Source: Spartobacteria bacterium (GTDB lineage Bacteria; Verrucomicrobiota; Verrucomicrobiae; Chthoniobacterales; UBA6821). Taken from it: a stretch of DNA of 12,577 bases. Under the pieces are notes generated by a model. The model did not search any database. It was given only the letters and a program-made list of their open reading frames with translations, and was not told the DNA's origin. Each line of letters begins with the position of its first letter. The stretch's first letter is position 1. Where the stretch lies: assembly GCA_003136515.1 (NCBI GenBank), contig PLEU01000082.1:394-12970 (forward strand). Direction: 5' to 3'. Made by a program: the position numbers and the translations under genes. Below are positions 1 through 7,587 of the stretch, piece after piece.

Positions 1-1031
1 TTGATATCGACCCCAAGGATAAGGAGCAGCTCTACCGCTATGCCTCTTTCTGCATGGGGCATGATGAGAATGATTTGCCCCGCAATCCCACCCGGGCAGT
101 AGAACTGTACAATGAAATTCTGGAGATTGATCCGAATGATCTCATCGCGATCAAGGGAAGCAAGGATGCCGCCGCTGCTCAGTCGGTGCATCAAGGGGGA
201 TGGGCGGTAGCCGACAGCTATCGGGACCTTATCAAGGACAAGGAGAAGGCCGAGGCACTGGAACAGCAGAGCCGCGTTGTCAAAAGCGACGATATCATCG
301 AGAACCAGATCGCAGAGCTATCCGCCCAGGTGCAGGCCGAGCCGCACAATATCGACAAGTCGCGCCGCATCGCCGAGCTTTTTGAAAAGAAAGAGGACTA
401 CGACAACGCCCTAGAGTGGTACAACTATGCCCTCAGCATCTCCAGCGGTGCCGACCCAACGATCGTCCGCAAGATCAGCAACATCAAACTCGGTCAGATC
501 GAGGCTGCCTACAAGGCGCGCGAGGAGTATCTTGCGGCCGTGCCGGATGATCCCGAGGCAGCGCGTTACCGGGAGGAGATGAAGGAACTTGGAAAGCAAC
601 GAGCCGCATTCGTTCTTTCCGAGGCCCGCGACAGAGTGGACCGCAACCCAACCGATCTCGTGGCCCACTACGAGCTGGCGCTTGCATTAATTGACGAGGG
701 GCTGCTTCAGGAGGCAATTGGCCACCTGCAGCGTGCCCGTAGCAATCCCAACATCCGGATCAAGGCGATGGGTAAGCTTGGCGAATGCTATTTCACCCGC
801 AACATGATTGATCTTGCGGCCAAGACATTTTCCGATGCCATCTCGGAGATTCCCGGTATGGATGGGATAAAAAAGGAGATGCTCTACAATCTTGGGCTGG
901 TTTACGAAAAGATGGCGGACAAGGTAAAATCAATCGAATGTTTCAAGCAGATCTACGAAGTTGACTACGGTTATCGTGATGTGGCGTTCCGCGTGGAGTC
1001 CTCCTATGGCTCCGACTCTGCTGCTGCGTAA
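1..1031 (+). CDS. Tetratricopeptide-repeat protein, 5' end missing
   Basis: The reading frame is open from the first whole codon (position 3) to TAA at 1029-1031, so the gene starts before the window. The ATG at 54 is internal: the 17 codons before it read as normal protein. The visible 342 residues are helical and charged. TPR-like helix pairs can be seen at about residues 30-50 (RAVELYNEILEIDPND), 117-147 (DYDNALEWYNYAL) and 219-330 (LVAHYELALALIDEG, AIGHLQRA, KLGECYFTRN, LGLVYEKM). A charged segment at about 75-130 may be coiled coil. TPR arrays are protein-binding scaffolds, so no enzymatic role can be assigned. The tail is small and polar (SSYGSDSAAA). No signal peptide can be judged because the N-terminus is absent. 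The gene converges on alaS with a 37-bp gap. The TPR call is firm; the biological role is unknown. Confidence 0.85.
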   Translation, partial: DIDPKDKEQLYRYASFCMGHDENDLPRNPTRAVELYNEILEIDPNDLIAIKGSKDAAAAQSVHQGGWAVADSYRDLIKDKEKAEALEQQSRVVKSDDIIENQIAELSAQVQAEPHNIDKSRRIAELFEKKEDYDNALEWYNYALSISSGADPTIVRKISNIKLGQIEAAYKAREEYLAAVPDDPEAARYREEMKELGKQRAAFVLSEARDRVDRNPTDLVAHYELALALIDEGLLQEAIGHLQRARSNPNIRIKAMGKLGECYFTRNMIDLAAKTFSDAISEIPGMDGIKKEMLYNLGLVYEKMADKVKSIECFKQIYEVDYGYRDVAFRVESSYGSDSAAA

Positions 1032-1068
1032 AACTGAGATCGGAGATCGGAATGAGGGTGGCGAAAAA

Positions 1069-3762
1069 CTAAATTTTCCCTACTGCAATTAGTTCCTTGG
1101 CTTTTGCCAGAGCTGCCGGGATGGCTGTGACATTACGGCCACCACCTCTGGCACTATCGGGTTTGCCGCCTCCTTTACCACCCACGAGTGGAGCAATGGC
1201 CGAGATCAGTTTTCCAGCGGGGAGGGCCGACTGATGTGATTTGCCGACAACGGCCACAAGCGAGACGGCCTCACTGTTCGCCCCGGCTAGAAAAATGACG
1301 CCATCAAACAGACCCTTAAGTGCATCGGCTGCGGACTGAAGCGCATTTCCATCGGCTCCGGGAATTTCCTCAACGATGGCAGGGATGGTGCCTGATAACT
1401 TTTTCTGCAGAAGGTCTGCGGCGAGACGAGAAGCTTCGCGCTGACGGAAAGACTCGATCTCTTTCTCCAGTTCTTTTTGACGGCTGAGGGTCGCATCAAG
1501 TTTCTTCTCCAACTCATGAATCGGCGCATGAAGACTCTTAGCCAGATTTTCAATGAGGCGTACTTTTTTGAGGTCTTCTTCGAATCGGGGGATACCTGCA
1601 ATCGCTTCGATCCGTCGGACTCCAGAAGCCACCGCCGATTCACTCACAATACGGAAAGACCCGATCTCGCCCGTCGCACGGACATGAGTGCCACCGCAGA
1701 GTTCCATCGAGTAGCCGTTGAGGGCACCACGAGTGCCTCCGATCTGCACTACACGGACGGTGTCACCATATTTATCACCAAAGAATTGCAAAATACCGGG
1801 CCGTCCCTTCACTTCGGAGAGAGGCAGTTCCTGCCAGCTTACAGGGGTATTCTCCAAAATGCGCTCGTTGACTAGACGATCGACTCTTTCAATCTGCTCA
1901 AGGGTCAGTGCTGAACTTGAGAAATCGAAGGTAAGCTTCTCTGGGCCAACAAAGGAGCCTTTCTGCGCGACGGTATCCCCGAGCACTTCCCGGAGTGCCC
2001 AGTGGAGAAGGTGAGTGACGGAGTGGTGTCGCTGGATCGCAGCACGCCGAGGGGTGTGAAGGGCGAGAGTGACTGATTGGTCTGGCAGAGGCGGATCATC
2101 ATTCTCCTCCCCGATGAAATGAAGCCAGGTCGTGCCGCTCTTCTGGGTGTCGGTGATCTGCCAGAGGGAGCCTCCTCCATGCAGCACACCGGTGTCCCCC
2201 ACCTGTCCGCCCATCTCTGCATAGCAGACCGAGCGGTCGAGAATAATGGCGGTGCGATTCTTGATTTGCACCACTTCCAGAACCGAGGCTTCCGTCTCCA
2301 GATTTTCAAAGCCGGAAAATTCTGTGGGCGTCGTGGTCGTCAGCTCGGAGAGGCTGATAATTTCCTTCTTCTGTGCGGCCCGTGCACGGGAGCGCTGCCG
2401 CTCCATCAGAATTTCAAAGCCAGCGTTATCAACGCTGAGTCCGCGCTCGCGGGCTAGTAACTCCGTTAAATCGAGAGGAAATCCCTGTTCATCGTAGAGT
2501 TTAAATGCCACTTCACCTGGGATACTCTCGCCTTTTGCTGCTTCAGTTTCAAAAAGGATGAGTCCTTTTTCCAATGTTTTGTGAAACGCCTCTTCTTCGC
2601 GCTTTAGCGTGTCGATAATCAGGGGTTCTTTAGAGAGAAGTTCCGGGAAGGCTTCGCCCATGAGTGCAGCCAGAGCCGGAGCAAGCTTATACAAGAACGG
2701 TTGTGTCAGGCCGAGGGTGCGACCGTAGCGGACTGCGCGACGGAGGATACGGCGCAGGACATAGTGTCGATCTGTATTCCCAGGCTGAATACCATCGGCA
2801 ATGGCAAAGCTGAGAGTGCGTATATGGTCCGCGATGACACGGAATGCGACATCCTCTTTTTCCTGAGCGTTTTGGCCGGTTGTGCCGGAGCGGGGGAGTG
2901 TGGAGTGATATTTTTTGCCAGAGAGTGCGCCAATGGCTGAGAAAAGGGGGCGGAAAATGTCAGTTTCGTAATTGGAGATTGTGGTGCCGAAGTCGGAGAA
3001 ATTCTTCGTGCACTGCATGATGCTGGCGACACGCTCAAATCCCATTCCTGTATCGACATGGCAGGCGGGTAGGGGGACGAAGCTTCCATCGGGATTGGCA
3101 TTGAACTGGATGAAAACAAGATTCCAAATCTCGATGCACTCGGAGCTGCCTTTATTGACTAGGGCACCCTTGGTGTCTCCTTGCTGAGTGAGGTCGACAT
3201 GAAGTTCGGAGCAGGGGCCGCAGGGGCCTGTCTCTCCCATCATCCAGAAGTTGTCCTTCTTGTTGCCGGGGACGATATGGATGGCGGGATCGAGTCCTTT
3301 GGCGAGAAACAGTTCCGACCACAAGGTGTGGGCCTCGGAATCGAAGGAGGCGGGATCACCTTGCGCTGGTGAATAGACGGTGGCGTAGAGACGCTCTGGA
3401 GGGAAGCCCCAGTGATCGACAATTAACTCCCAAGCCCACTGGATCGCCTCTTTCTTAAAGTAATCGCCGAAGGACCAGTTTCCGAGCATTTCGAAAAAGG
3501 TGTGGTGATAGGTGTCGAGGCCTACATCCTCTAGATCATTGTGCTTGCCACCTGCACGGATGCACTTCTGCGTGTCGACGGCGCGCGGTGGCGTATAGGG
3601 ACAAGAGGTGGTGCCAAGGAAGATCGGCACGAACTGGTTCATCCCAGCATTGGTGAAGAGGAGGTTCGGCGAATCGGGAAGGAGGCTGGAAGAGGGCACA
3701 ATCGTGTGATCCTTGCTGCGGAAGAAATCAAGGAAGGAGCGGCGAATCTCGGTGGAGGTCAT
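1069..3762 (-). CDS. alaS: Alanyl-tRNA synthetase
   Basis: This cytoplasmic class II synthetase charges tRNA-Ala with alanine and hydrolyses mischarged Ser- and Gly-tRNA-Ala. It has 897 residues, close to the E. coli enzyme (876). The catalytic domain shows TNAGMNQF (37-44), the [17 protein letters not shown] motif 2 region (86-102) and motif 3 DTGMGFERV (237-245). The tRNA-recognition helices include [15 protein letters not shown] (334-348). The editing domain has the zinc-site residues H580/H584 (HSVTH) and C689/H693 (CGGTH). A coiled-coil linker at about 745-780 leads to the C-terminal DHHA1 domain with the glycine-rich GGKGGGKPD (861-869) and ARGGG. All key residues are present. The ATG at 3762 gives the usual family N-terminus ([14 protein letters not shown]), but no Shine-Dalgarno precedes it. 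An extra segment at about 251-263, after motif 3, is absent from the E. coli enzyme. The gene is monocistronic as far as can be seen, with an unusual leader at 3763-3880. Confidence 0.98.
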   Translation of the reverse strand: [897 protein letters not shown]

Positions 3763-3779
3763 GAAGTGCCAAAGGATGA

Positions 3780-3807
3780 ATGAAAAATGAAAAATGAAAA
3801 ATGAAGA
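3780..3807. repeat. 7-bp tandem repeat, four units, in the alaS leader
   Basis: Three exact ATGAAAA units start at 3780, 3787 and 3794, and a fourth variant unit ATGAAGA starts at 3801. A partial unit (ATGA, 3776-3779) precedes them. Read on the alaS strand this is a run of CATTTTT-type units about 18-45 nt upstream of the start codon, so it probably lies in the untranslated leader. It contains no ribosome-binding sequence. Copy number could vary by slippage. Confidence 0.8.
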
Positions 3808-3823
3808 AAATCCTATGGCACAG

Positions 3824-3877
3824 CTCAGGACATATGTAACAGCTGTGTTTCAGAACAGAGGTAATCTATGCCCTGAG
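3824..3877 (-). promoter_or_regulatory. Inverted repeat, likely RNA stem-loop upstream of alaS
   Basis: CTCAGGACATA (3824-3834) and TATGCCCTGAG (3867-3877) are inverted repeats matching at 10 of 11 positions, with 32 nt between them. The single mismatch (A3830 against C3871) becomes a G·U pair in a transcript of the minus strand, so all 11 positions pair in an alaS leader RNA but not in RNA of the other strand. A weak 4-bp inner stem (CTGT/ACAG) fits in the loop. The near edge is 61 nt upstream of the alaS start. No T-run follows it, so it is not an ordinary intrinsic terminator. A leader control element or a protein-binding palindrome are the alternatives. Function is inferred only. Confidence 0.45.
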
Positions 3878-4051
3878 TGATTGGTGAAGGTGTTGGTGAT
3901 ATGGATGTTGGTCAATGAGAGCAGATCCGCCCTTTATAATCTTCGGGCAATCGCATCCTTGGCGCAGGAGAACAAAGCAAGCGTGATCTTGCCATTGCGT
4001 GGAGCTGCGGCGCGGGACTTTGCCGCTTTAGGGGCATTGACGGATTCCTGA
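3878..4051 (+). pseudogene. Possible decayed gene fragment, similar in pattern to an alanine racemase N-terminus
   Basis: An open frame runs from just after a TGA (3878-3880) to TGA (4049-4051). The first in-frame ATG is at 3905, giving 48 codons. The translated stretch SRSALYNLRAIASLAQENKA, followed by SVILPLRGAAARDFAALGA, reads like real protein. It resembles the start of alanine racemases, where a segment of the type S-AL-HNLRAIR-LA precedes the VVKANAYGHG motif. Here the PLP-lysine position would be Arg and the motif is lost, and no ribosome-binding site is visible. It could be a remnant of a lost gene, a small unrelated gene, or a chance open frame in the lipocalin leader. The family comparison is from memory and unverified. 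Confidence 0.25.
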
Positions 4052-4077
4052 ATTCAACGACGGTCTTTGATAGGCCG

Positions 4078-4644
4078 ATGAAATTCTCTAAACTCCCTTG
4101 GTTTCTTCTCGGTGTTTCCATCATCAGTTGTTCACTTCTCCCGGCCCAACCGCTTAAGCTTGCTGAGGATGTGGATCTCTCCAGGATTCAGGGCGGATGG
4201 TATATTCTGGCAGCCATTCCTAACAGTTTTGAACGACATCTTGTGGGGATGTACGACTATTATTCCCTCCTGCCGGATGGAAGCATTCGGGAAGATTTCT
4301 TCACCCACAGGAATAGTTTTTCGAGCAGCCAGGAGCATTTTAGGGCTCACGATACGATCAGCGCCGGCACTCACAATGCATTGTGGCATGTCCATTTTTT
4401 CGGTCCCATCAGCGCCCCGTTTCCTGTTCTCTATGCAAGCCCTGATTCTAACTATCTGCTATTCGGATATCCCAATCGGAGGCTTGCATGGATTTATTCC
4501 CGCTTTCCCACAATTGATGAGAAGACCTATCAGGAACTGCTCCGCCATTTTGCGGCTGAGGGATACGAGACGAGTCGCTTCCGGAAGATCGTGCAGTTCC
4601 CCGATCAGTTGAACAAACTTGGGTTTTCCACTCCGCCGAAATAG
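4078..4644 (+). CDS. Bacterial lipocalin (Blc-like), probable lipoprotein
   Basis: This 188-residue protein matches the bacterial lipocalin pattern. The first strand carries the family G-x-W signature (VDLSRIQGGWYILAAIPNSFER, 32-53). The later part carries the Blc-type PVLYASPDSNYLLFGYPN and LAWIYSRFPTIDEKTYQEL segments, ending in a helix and GYETSRFRKIVQ (163-173). Lipocalins are eight-stranded barrels that bind small hydrophobic ligands; E. coli Blc is an outer-membrane lipoprotein that binds lysophospholipids. The N-terminus has a short basic region, a hydrophobic core and IISC (15-18), which fits a lipobox with acylation at Cys18. A plain signal peptidase I cut near LLPAQ is the alternative. 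ATG 4078 is preceded by only a weak AGG. The gene stands alone, divergent from alaS, and converges on the DUF4340 gene with a 15-bp gap. The family is sure; ligand and localisation are inferred. Confidence 0.9.
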   Translation: MKFSKLPWFLLGVSIISCSLLPAQPLKLAEDVDLSRIQGGWYILAAIPNSFERHLVGMYDYYSLLPDGSIREDFFTHRNSFSSSQEHFRAHDTISAGTHNALWHVHFFGPISAPFPVLYASPDSNYLLFGYPNRRLAWIYSRFPTIDEKTYQELLRHFAAEGYETSRFRKIVQFPDQLNKLGFSTPPK

Positions 4645-4659
4645 AACGACGATGGGGTG

Positions 4660-6060
4660 CTACTTATGGGCAGTAGTTGATAAAGGAGCATTTTTCACCA
4701 TGTCGAAGGCACTGGCCGGCAGTATCATGAGATCCGTAGCGTCCCCTTCATGCAGGGCCACTTCGTTATTTGTGACCGGACCGAAAGCATAGTCAGCGAG
4801 AACGACCTCTCCTGCATTCTCCTGAGCCGTATTTTCCGTGAGTTGGGCAATGAAGCGAATCCTCAAGGGAACGGTAGATGCAGGTGAGGTGTCCGGTTCT
4901 CCCAGGCCTCGCTGAGTAAGATGTTCCGGGGTGGCTGATTCAAAGCTGGTTGCCGATAGTCCCTGGATCTGGTCGAACCAGTCTTTGAGGACATGGCTGG
5001 GAATCACATCAACCTGCCCCTTGTCATGGCTTTGCCAATCATCGCTCTCCGGCTTCCGGGTCAGGGAATTCGTCATGCCTCCGTTAATGATCTCAATCCG
5101 GTCGACCGTATCGTACTCCACCGGCTTAAGGGTTCGGGATCGGAGGGTAAGAGGCGTGACGGCCAACGAGTTGGAAAGATCGGCGATGGTGCAGATGCCG
5201 GGACGGTCACTACACCTGACATAGTAACTGCCAGGGGCATCGGGTACCGACGCTCCGATGGTGATTGTGAGCGGGTTTGTCTCGCCCGATTCGAGCAGCG
5301 TGACGACGGCTGTGGGCGAATCCATGCCGCAGGCCGAGGGGTCGGTCCCCTCCGGCATCCATGCGGTGATGCGTGCGGAGAGCCATGTGTCCAGCCATGC
5401 CGTGACGGCCTTGTCTTCCCCCGCGGTCGAAACGGGGCTTTGAATTTCCCATCCATGAACACCCTTTTTGAGTCGAAGCTGCTGAAGTTCCGTCCCTTTA
5501 GTCAACGTGGCTTGCTCAAGATGATCTGTTGAGAGTGCGGTTAGTCTTGGATCCCGGTATTCCTGCACGGGATGGAAGGCCATGTCGGCGATTTTTCCAT
5601 CAATGAGGTAAACGGATTTTCCGCCATCCAGACGGCTATAAATTTGACCCTGCGCGGGTCCTTCGACCCCAAGCCAGAGGGTGTGGCTCCTTCCAGCATG
5701 GAAAGCGATGGTGCGAATCGGCTTTTTCAGGTTCAAGGCCGAAAGGGTGACGGCCCCCCTGAGATCATGCGGTCTGAGGATGTCGAGGGGTGTGATGTCG
5801 GCAGCTGTTTCCAACAAAGCGCGGACGAATCGGGGATCAGCTCGGTCATTCAGGTCGCCCCGGATGTTCCATAAACCATTCGTTTTGATGAGGGAGAAAC
5901 CTGCCCCGCTTTCCTGAATCTGAATGCTGTCGGCCTGTGAGGGATCGAGTCCGAGCAACGGGCCATCATCGGGAGGGGTATCTACAAAATTGGAGTAGAG
6001 AAAGTATCCGAGGGCCGTTAGCGCAATGATCAGAAGCGCAAAAGTGCCGCGCCAGCTCAA
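4660..6060 (-). CDS. DUF4340 domain protein, membrane-anchored, last gene of ABC operon
   Basis: This 466-residue protein has one N-terminal membrane helix (about 6-22, GTFALLIIALTALGYFLYS) and then a long soluble region, probably outside the cytoplasm. The repeated two-lobed pattern is typical of DUF4340: a first lobe with W-I-RG and ADPRFVRALLETAADI, then VYLIDGKIADMAFHPVQEYRDPRL (150-173), then a second cycle of W-I-SP and AWLDTWLSARI. The start is TTG at 6060: its TTGA overlaps the stop of the GldG-like gene by 4 bp, a GGAGG lies 5 nt upstream, and the membrane helix follows at once. No nearby ATG would keep that helix. DUF4340 genes often sit directly after GldG-like genes in ABC clusters, as here, so it probably belongs to the same complex. 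Its biochemical activity is unknown and no catalytic motif can be seen. Confidence 0.88.
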   Translation of the reverse strand: MSWRGTFALLIIALTALGYFLYSNFVDTPPDDGPLLGLDPSQADSIQIQESGAGFSLIKTNGLWNIRGDLNDRADPRFVRALLETAADITPLDILRPHDLRGAVTLSALNLKKPIRTIAFHAGRSHTLWLGVEGPAQGQIYSRLDGGKSVYLIDGKIADMAFHPVQEYRDPRLTALSTDHLEQATLTKGTELQQLRLKKGVHGWEIQSPVSTAGEDKAVTAWLDTWLSARITAWMPEGTDPSACGMDSPTAVVTLLESGETNPLTITIGASVPDAPGSYYVRCSDRPGICTIADLSNSLAVTPLTLRSRTLKPVEYDTVDRIEIINGGMTNSLTRKPESDDWQSHDKGQVDVIPSHVLKDWFDQIQGLSATSFESATPEHLTQRGLGEPDTSPASTVPLRIRFIAQLTENTAQENAGEVVLADYAFGPVTNNEVALHEGDATDLMILPASAFDMVKNAPLSTTAHK

Positions 6061-7583
6061 GAGCGCCTCCGCCAGAGCACGGCGCCTCCGATCAGTGCTG
6101 CGGAGAAGGGTACGGCAATCATCGTCCAGAGGGCTAGGATCTGGAGCTGAAGTGCATCCAGATTCAGGGTGAAAAATTCCTTCGTCTTCGGTGTCGTTCC
6201 AGTGAGTCGTGTGCGGTCAACCAGAGTATTGATCGAGCTAGAGAAAAAATCGAGTCCGGCTTCGGTCAGGGACTTGTCTTTGAGAAATTCGCTGTTTCCG
6301 ACAACTATGAGTCGTGACGCTCCCTTGCCCCAGACCCGGTCGTCATGCACACCTCCGAGATCGGCCATGGCTGCGATTGTGACCGGATAGGGAGTGTCTT
6401 TCTCCTCGTCGAAATGCACCCCACGTCCGTCCGCATTTGAGTAGTCAGTGCATCCCCAGAATCCGCTGATAGCGTTGATGAGTGGGCGGAAAGAGCCTTC
6501 CTGTTTGACTGTTGCCTCCGGGGAGGTTCCGCCGTCCGGCGGGTTTTTTCTCAGGGCCAGGGATTCCGTATTGCCAAGAAGAAGAACGTTCAGGCCCAGC
6601 AGTCTGGCGGTTACTTCCGATCCCGGCACGAACTCTCCTGTCACATCGCGCAGGATGGCCATGGCGCTCCCGAGATTCACCAGACGCAGGACGCGGTCAT
6701 TGCGCGGGCAGATGCCGATGTTTGAGAGGAAGGCATCGAAGGCGGGCATATCACCCGTCGGATCAAGCAGAACAAGCAGATGGCCTCCGGCATTCCAATA
6801 GGACTGGAGCGAGGCGATCTCGTCTGGAGAGAGGTCGAAGTGGGCTCCGGCTATCACAACGAGGGCCGCATCCGCAGGAACGGCTGCGCCGGTAACCAGT
6901 GCGAGGGGGGCAGTGACGATGTTCTGACGCTTAAGATTCTGTCCTACAAGTTCCAGCGGAGGGACTCCGGGTAACATTTCGCCGTGACCCTGAAGGAAAT
7001 AGGCCTTCTTTTTGGAGCTTGGTTCAACGAGACCTATCAGCGCGGAAGTCAAGACCTGCTCTCCGCGAAATGCGACAAGACGGGGTGGCTCGCCGTATTG
7101 GGCAGGTGCTGTATCGTATTCTCCCATCTCAGGGACCGGAATAACGGTGCTACGGTCTTTGTAATCAACGATGAGGACATTTTCCTCCCCGGAAAATTTA
7201 TATCTGGCTTGGAGTTCCCGTGCCCGCGCCGGATCGCTTCCGGGATCAACCCGATCCACAGTCAAATCGCGGTAATGATGCGCATTGAACTGGTACTCCC
7301 GGAGCATAGCGAGGATGTCGCCGTAGAGCTCCGCTCCCAGCGCAGTTGAGTTGGGGGCAAAATAGACCGTAATCCGTGCCGGAGCATCGAGATTCCACAT
7401 AGTCTCCTTCGACTGGTTGGAGAGTTCAAATTTATGGGATCTGCTGAAGTCGAACCGTGCATAGTGTCCCAGCGACCAACCAATAATGCTTAAGGCGACG
7501 ATGATGGCGGCGAGAATCTGCGTCACGACACGCAGCCGGACGGTCCGCAGGGAGTGAGGTTTTAGAGAGGGGGTCTTAGGCAT
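6057..7583 (-). CDS. GldG-like ABC transporter auxiliary protein
   Basis: This 508-residue protein has a basic N-terminus, one membrane helix (about 20-38, VTQILAAIIVALSIIGWSL), a large central region and a second membrane helix near the C-terminus (about 478-504), ending in RRRS. The segment after the first helix, FDFSRSHKFELSNQSKETM and then ITVYFAPNSTA, is the hallmark GldG/ABC-auxiliary start. Further markers are AYFLQGHGE (about 191), ALVVIAGAHFDLSPDEIASL (about 236) and GGHLLVLLDP. In Bacteroidota, GldG works with GldA and GldF and is tied to gliding and type IX secretion. In other phyla the same set is common but uncharacterised, so no motility role should be assumed. The central domain probably faces the periplasm. 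ATG 7583 lies 4 bp after the permease stop and has no clear Shine-Dalgarno, so coupled translation is likely. Confidence 0.88.
   Translation of the reverse strand: MPKTPSLKPHSLRTVRLRVVTQILAAIIVALSIIGWSLGHYARFDFSRSHKFELSNQSKETMWNLDAPARITVYFAPNSTALGAELYGDILAMLREYQFNAHHYRDLTVDRVDPGSDPARARELQARYKFSGEENVLIVDYKDRSTVIPVPEMGEYDTAPAQYGEPPRLVAFRGEQVLTSALIGLVEPSSKKKAYFLQGHGEMLPGVPPLELVGQNLKRQNIVTAPLALVTGAAVPADAALVVIAGAHFDLSPDEIASLQSYWNAGGHLLVLLDPTGDMPAFDAFLSNIGICPRNDRVLRLVNLGSAMAILRDVTGEFVPGSEVTARLLGLNVLLLGNTESLALRKNPPDGGTSPEATVKQEGSFRPLINAISGFWGCTDYSNADGRGVHFDEEKDTPYPVTIAAMADLGGVHDDRVWGKGASRLIVVGNSEFLKDKSLTEAGLDFFSSSINTLVDRTRLTGTTPKTKEFFTLNLDALQLQILALWTMIAVPFSAALIGGAVLWRRRS
6066..6070 (-). promoter_or_regulatory. 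Strong Shine-Dalgarno deciding the TTG start of the DUF4340 gene
   Basis: On the minus strand GGAGG lies 5 nt before TTG 6060, inside the end of the GldG-like gene. It is the clearest ribosome-binding site in the window and supports both the non-ATG start and translational coupling across the 4-bp overlap. Confidence 0.75.
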
Positions 7584-7587
7584 TGTT

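Noticed and set aside
1032..1068. Terminator between the TPR gene and alaS
   Set aside because: The gap holds only a doubled AGATCGG (1037-1050) and an A-run. No hairpin can be formed, so I do not call a terminator.
3935..3940. Perfect TATAAT as a promoter for the lipocalin gene
   Set aside because: No good -35 lies at the right distance (only GTCAAT at 18 bp), and the hexamer coincides with Tyr-Asn codons of the possible gene remnant. It may still work, but the sequence alone does not support it.
3912..4124. 70-codon minus-strand open frame across the lipocalin start
   Set aside because: It has no recognisable family or ribosome-binding site, and it overlaps the signal peptide of a well-supported gene.
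4660..4676. Inverted repeat CTACT/AGTAG as a terminator between the lipocalin and DUF4340 genes
   Set aside because: The stem is only 5 bp, not GC-rich, and has no T-run in either direction.
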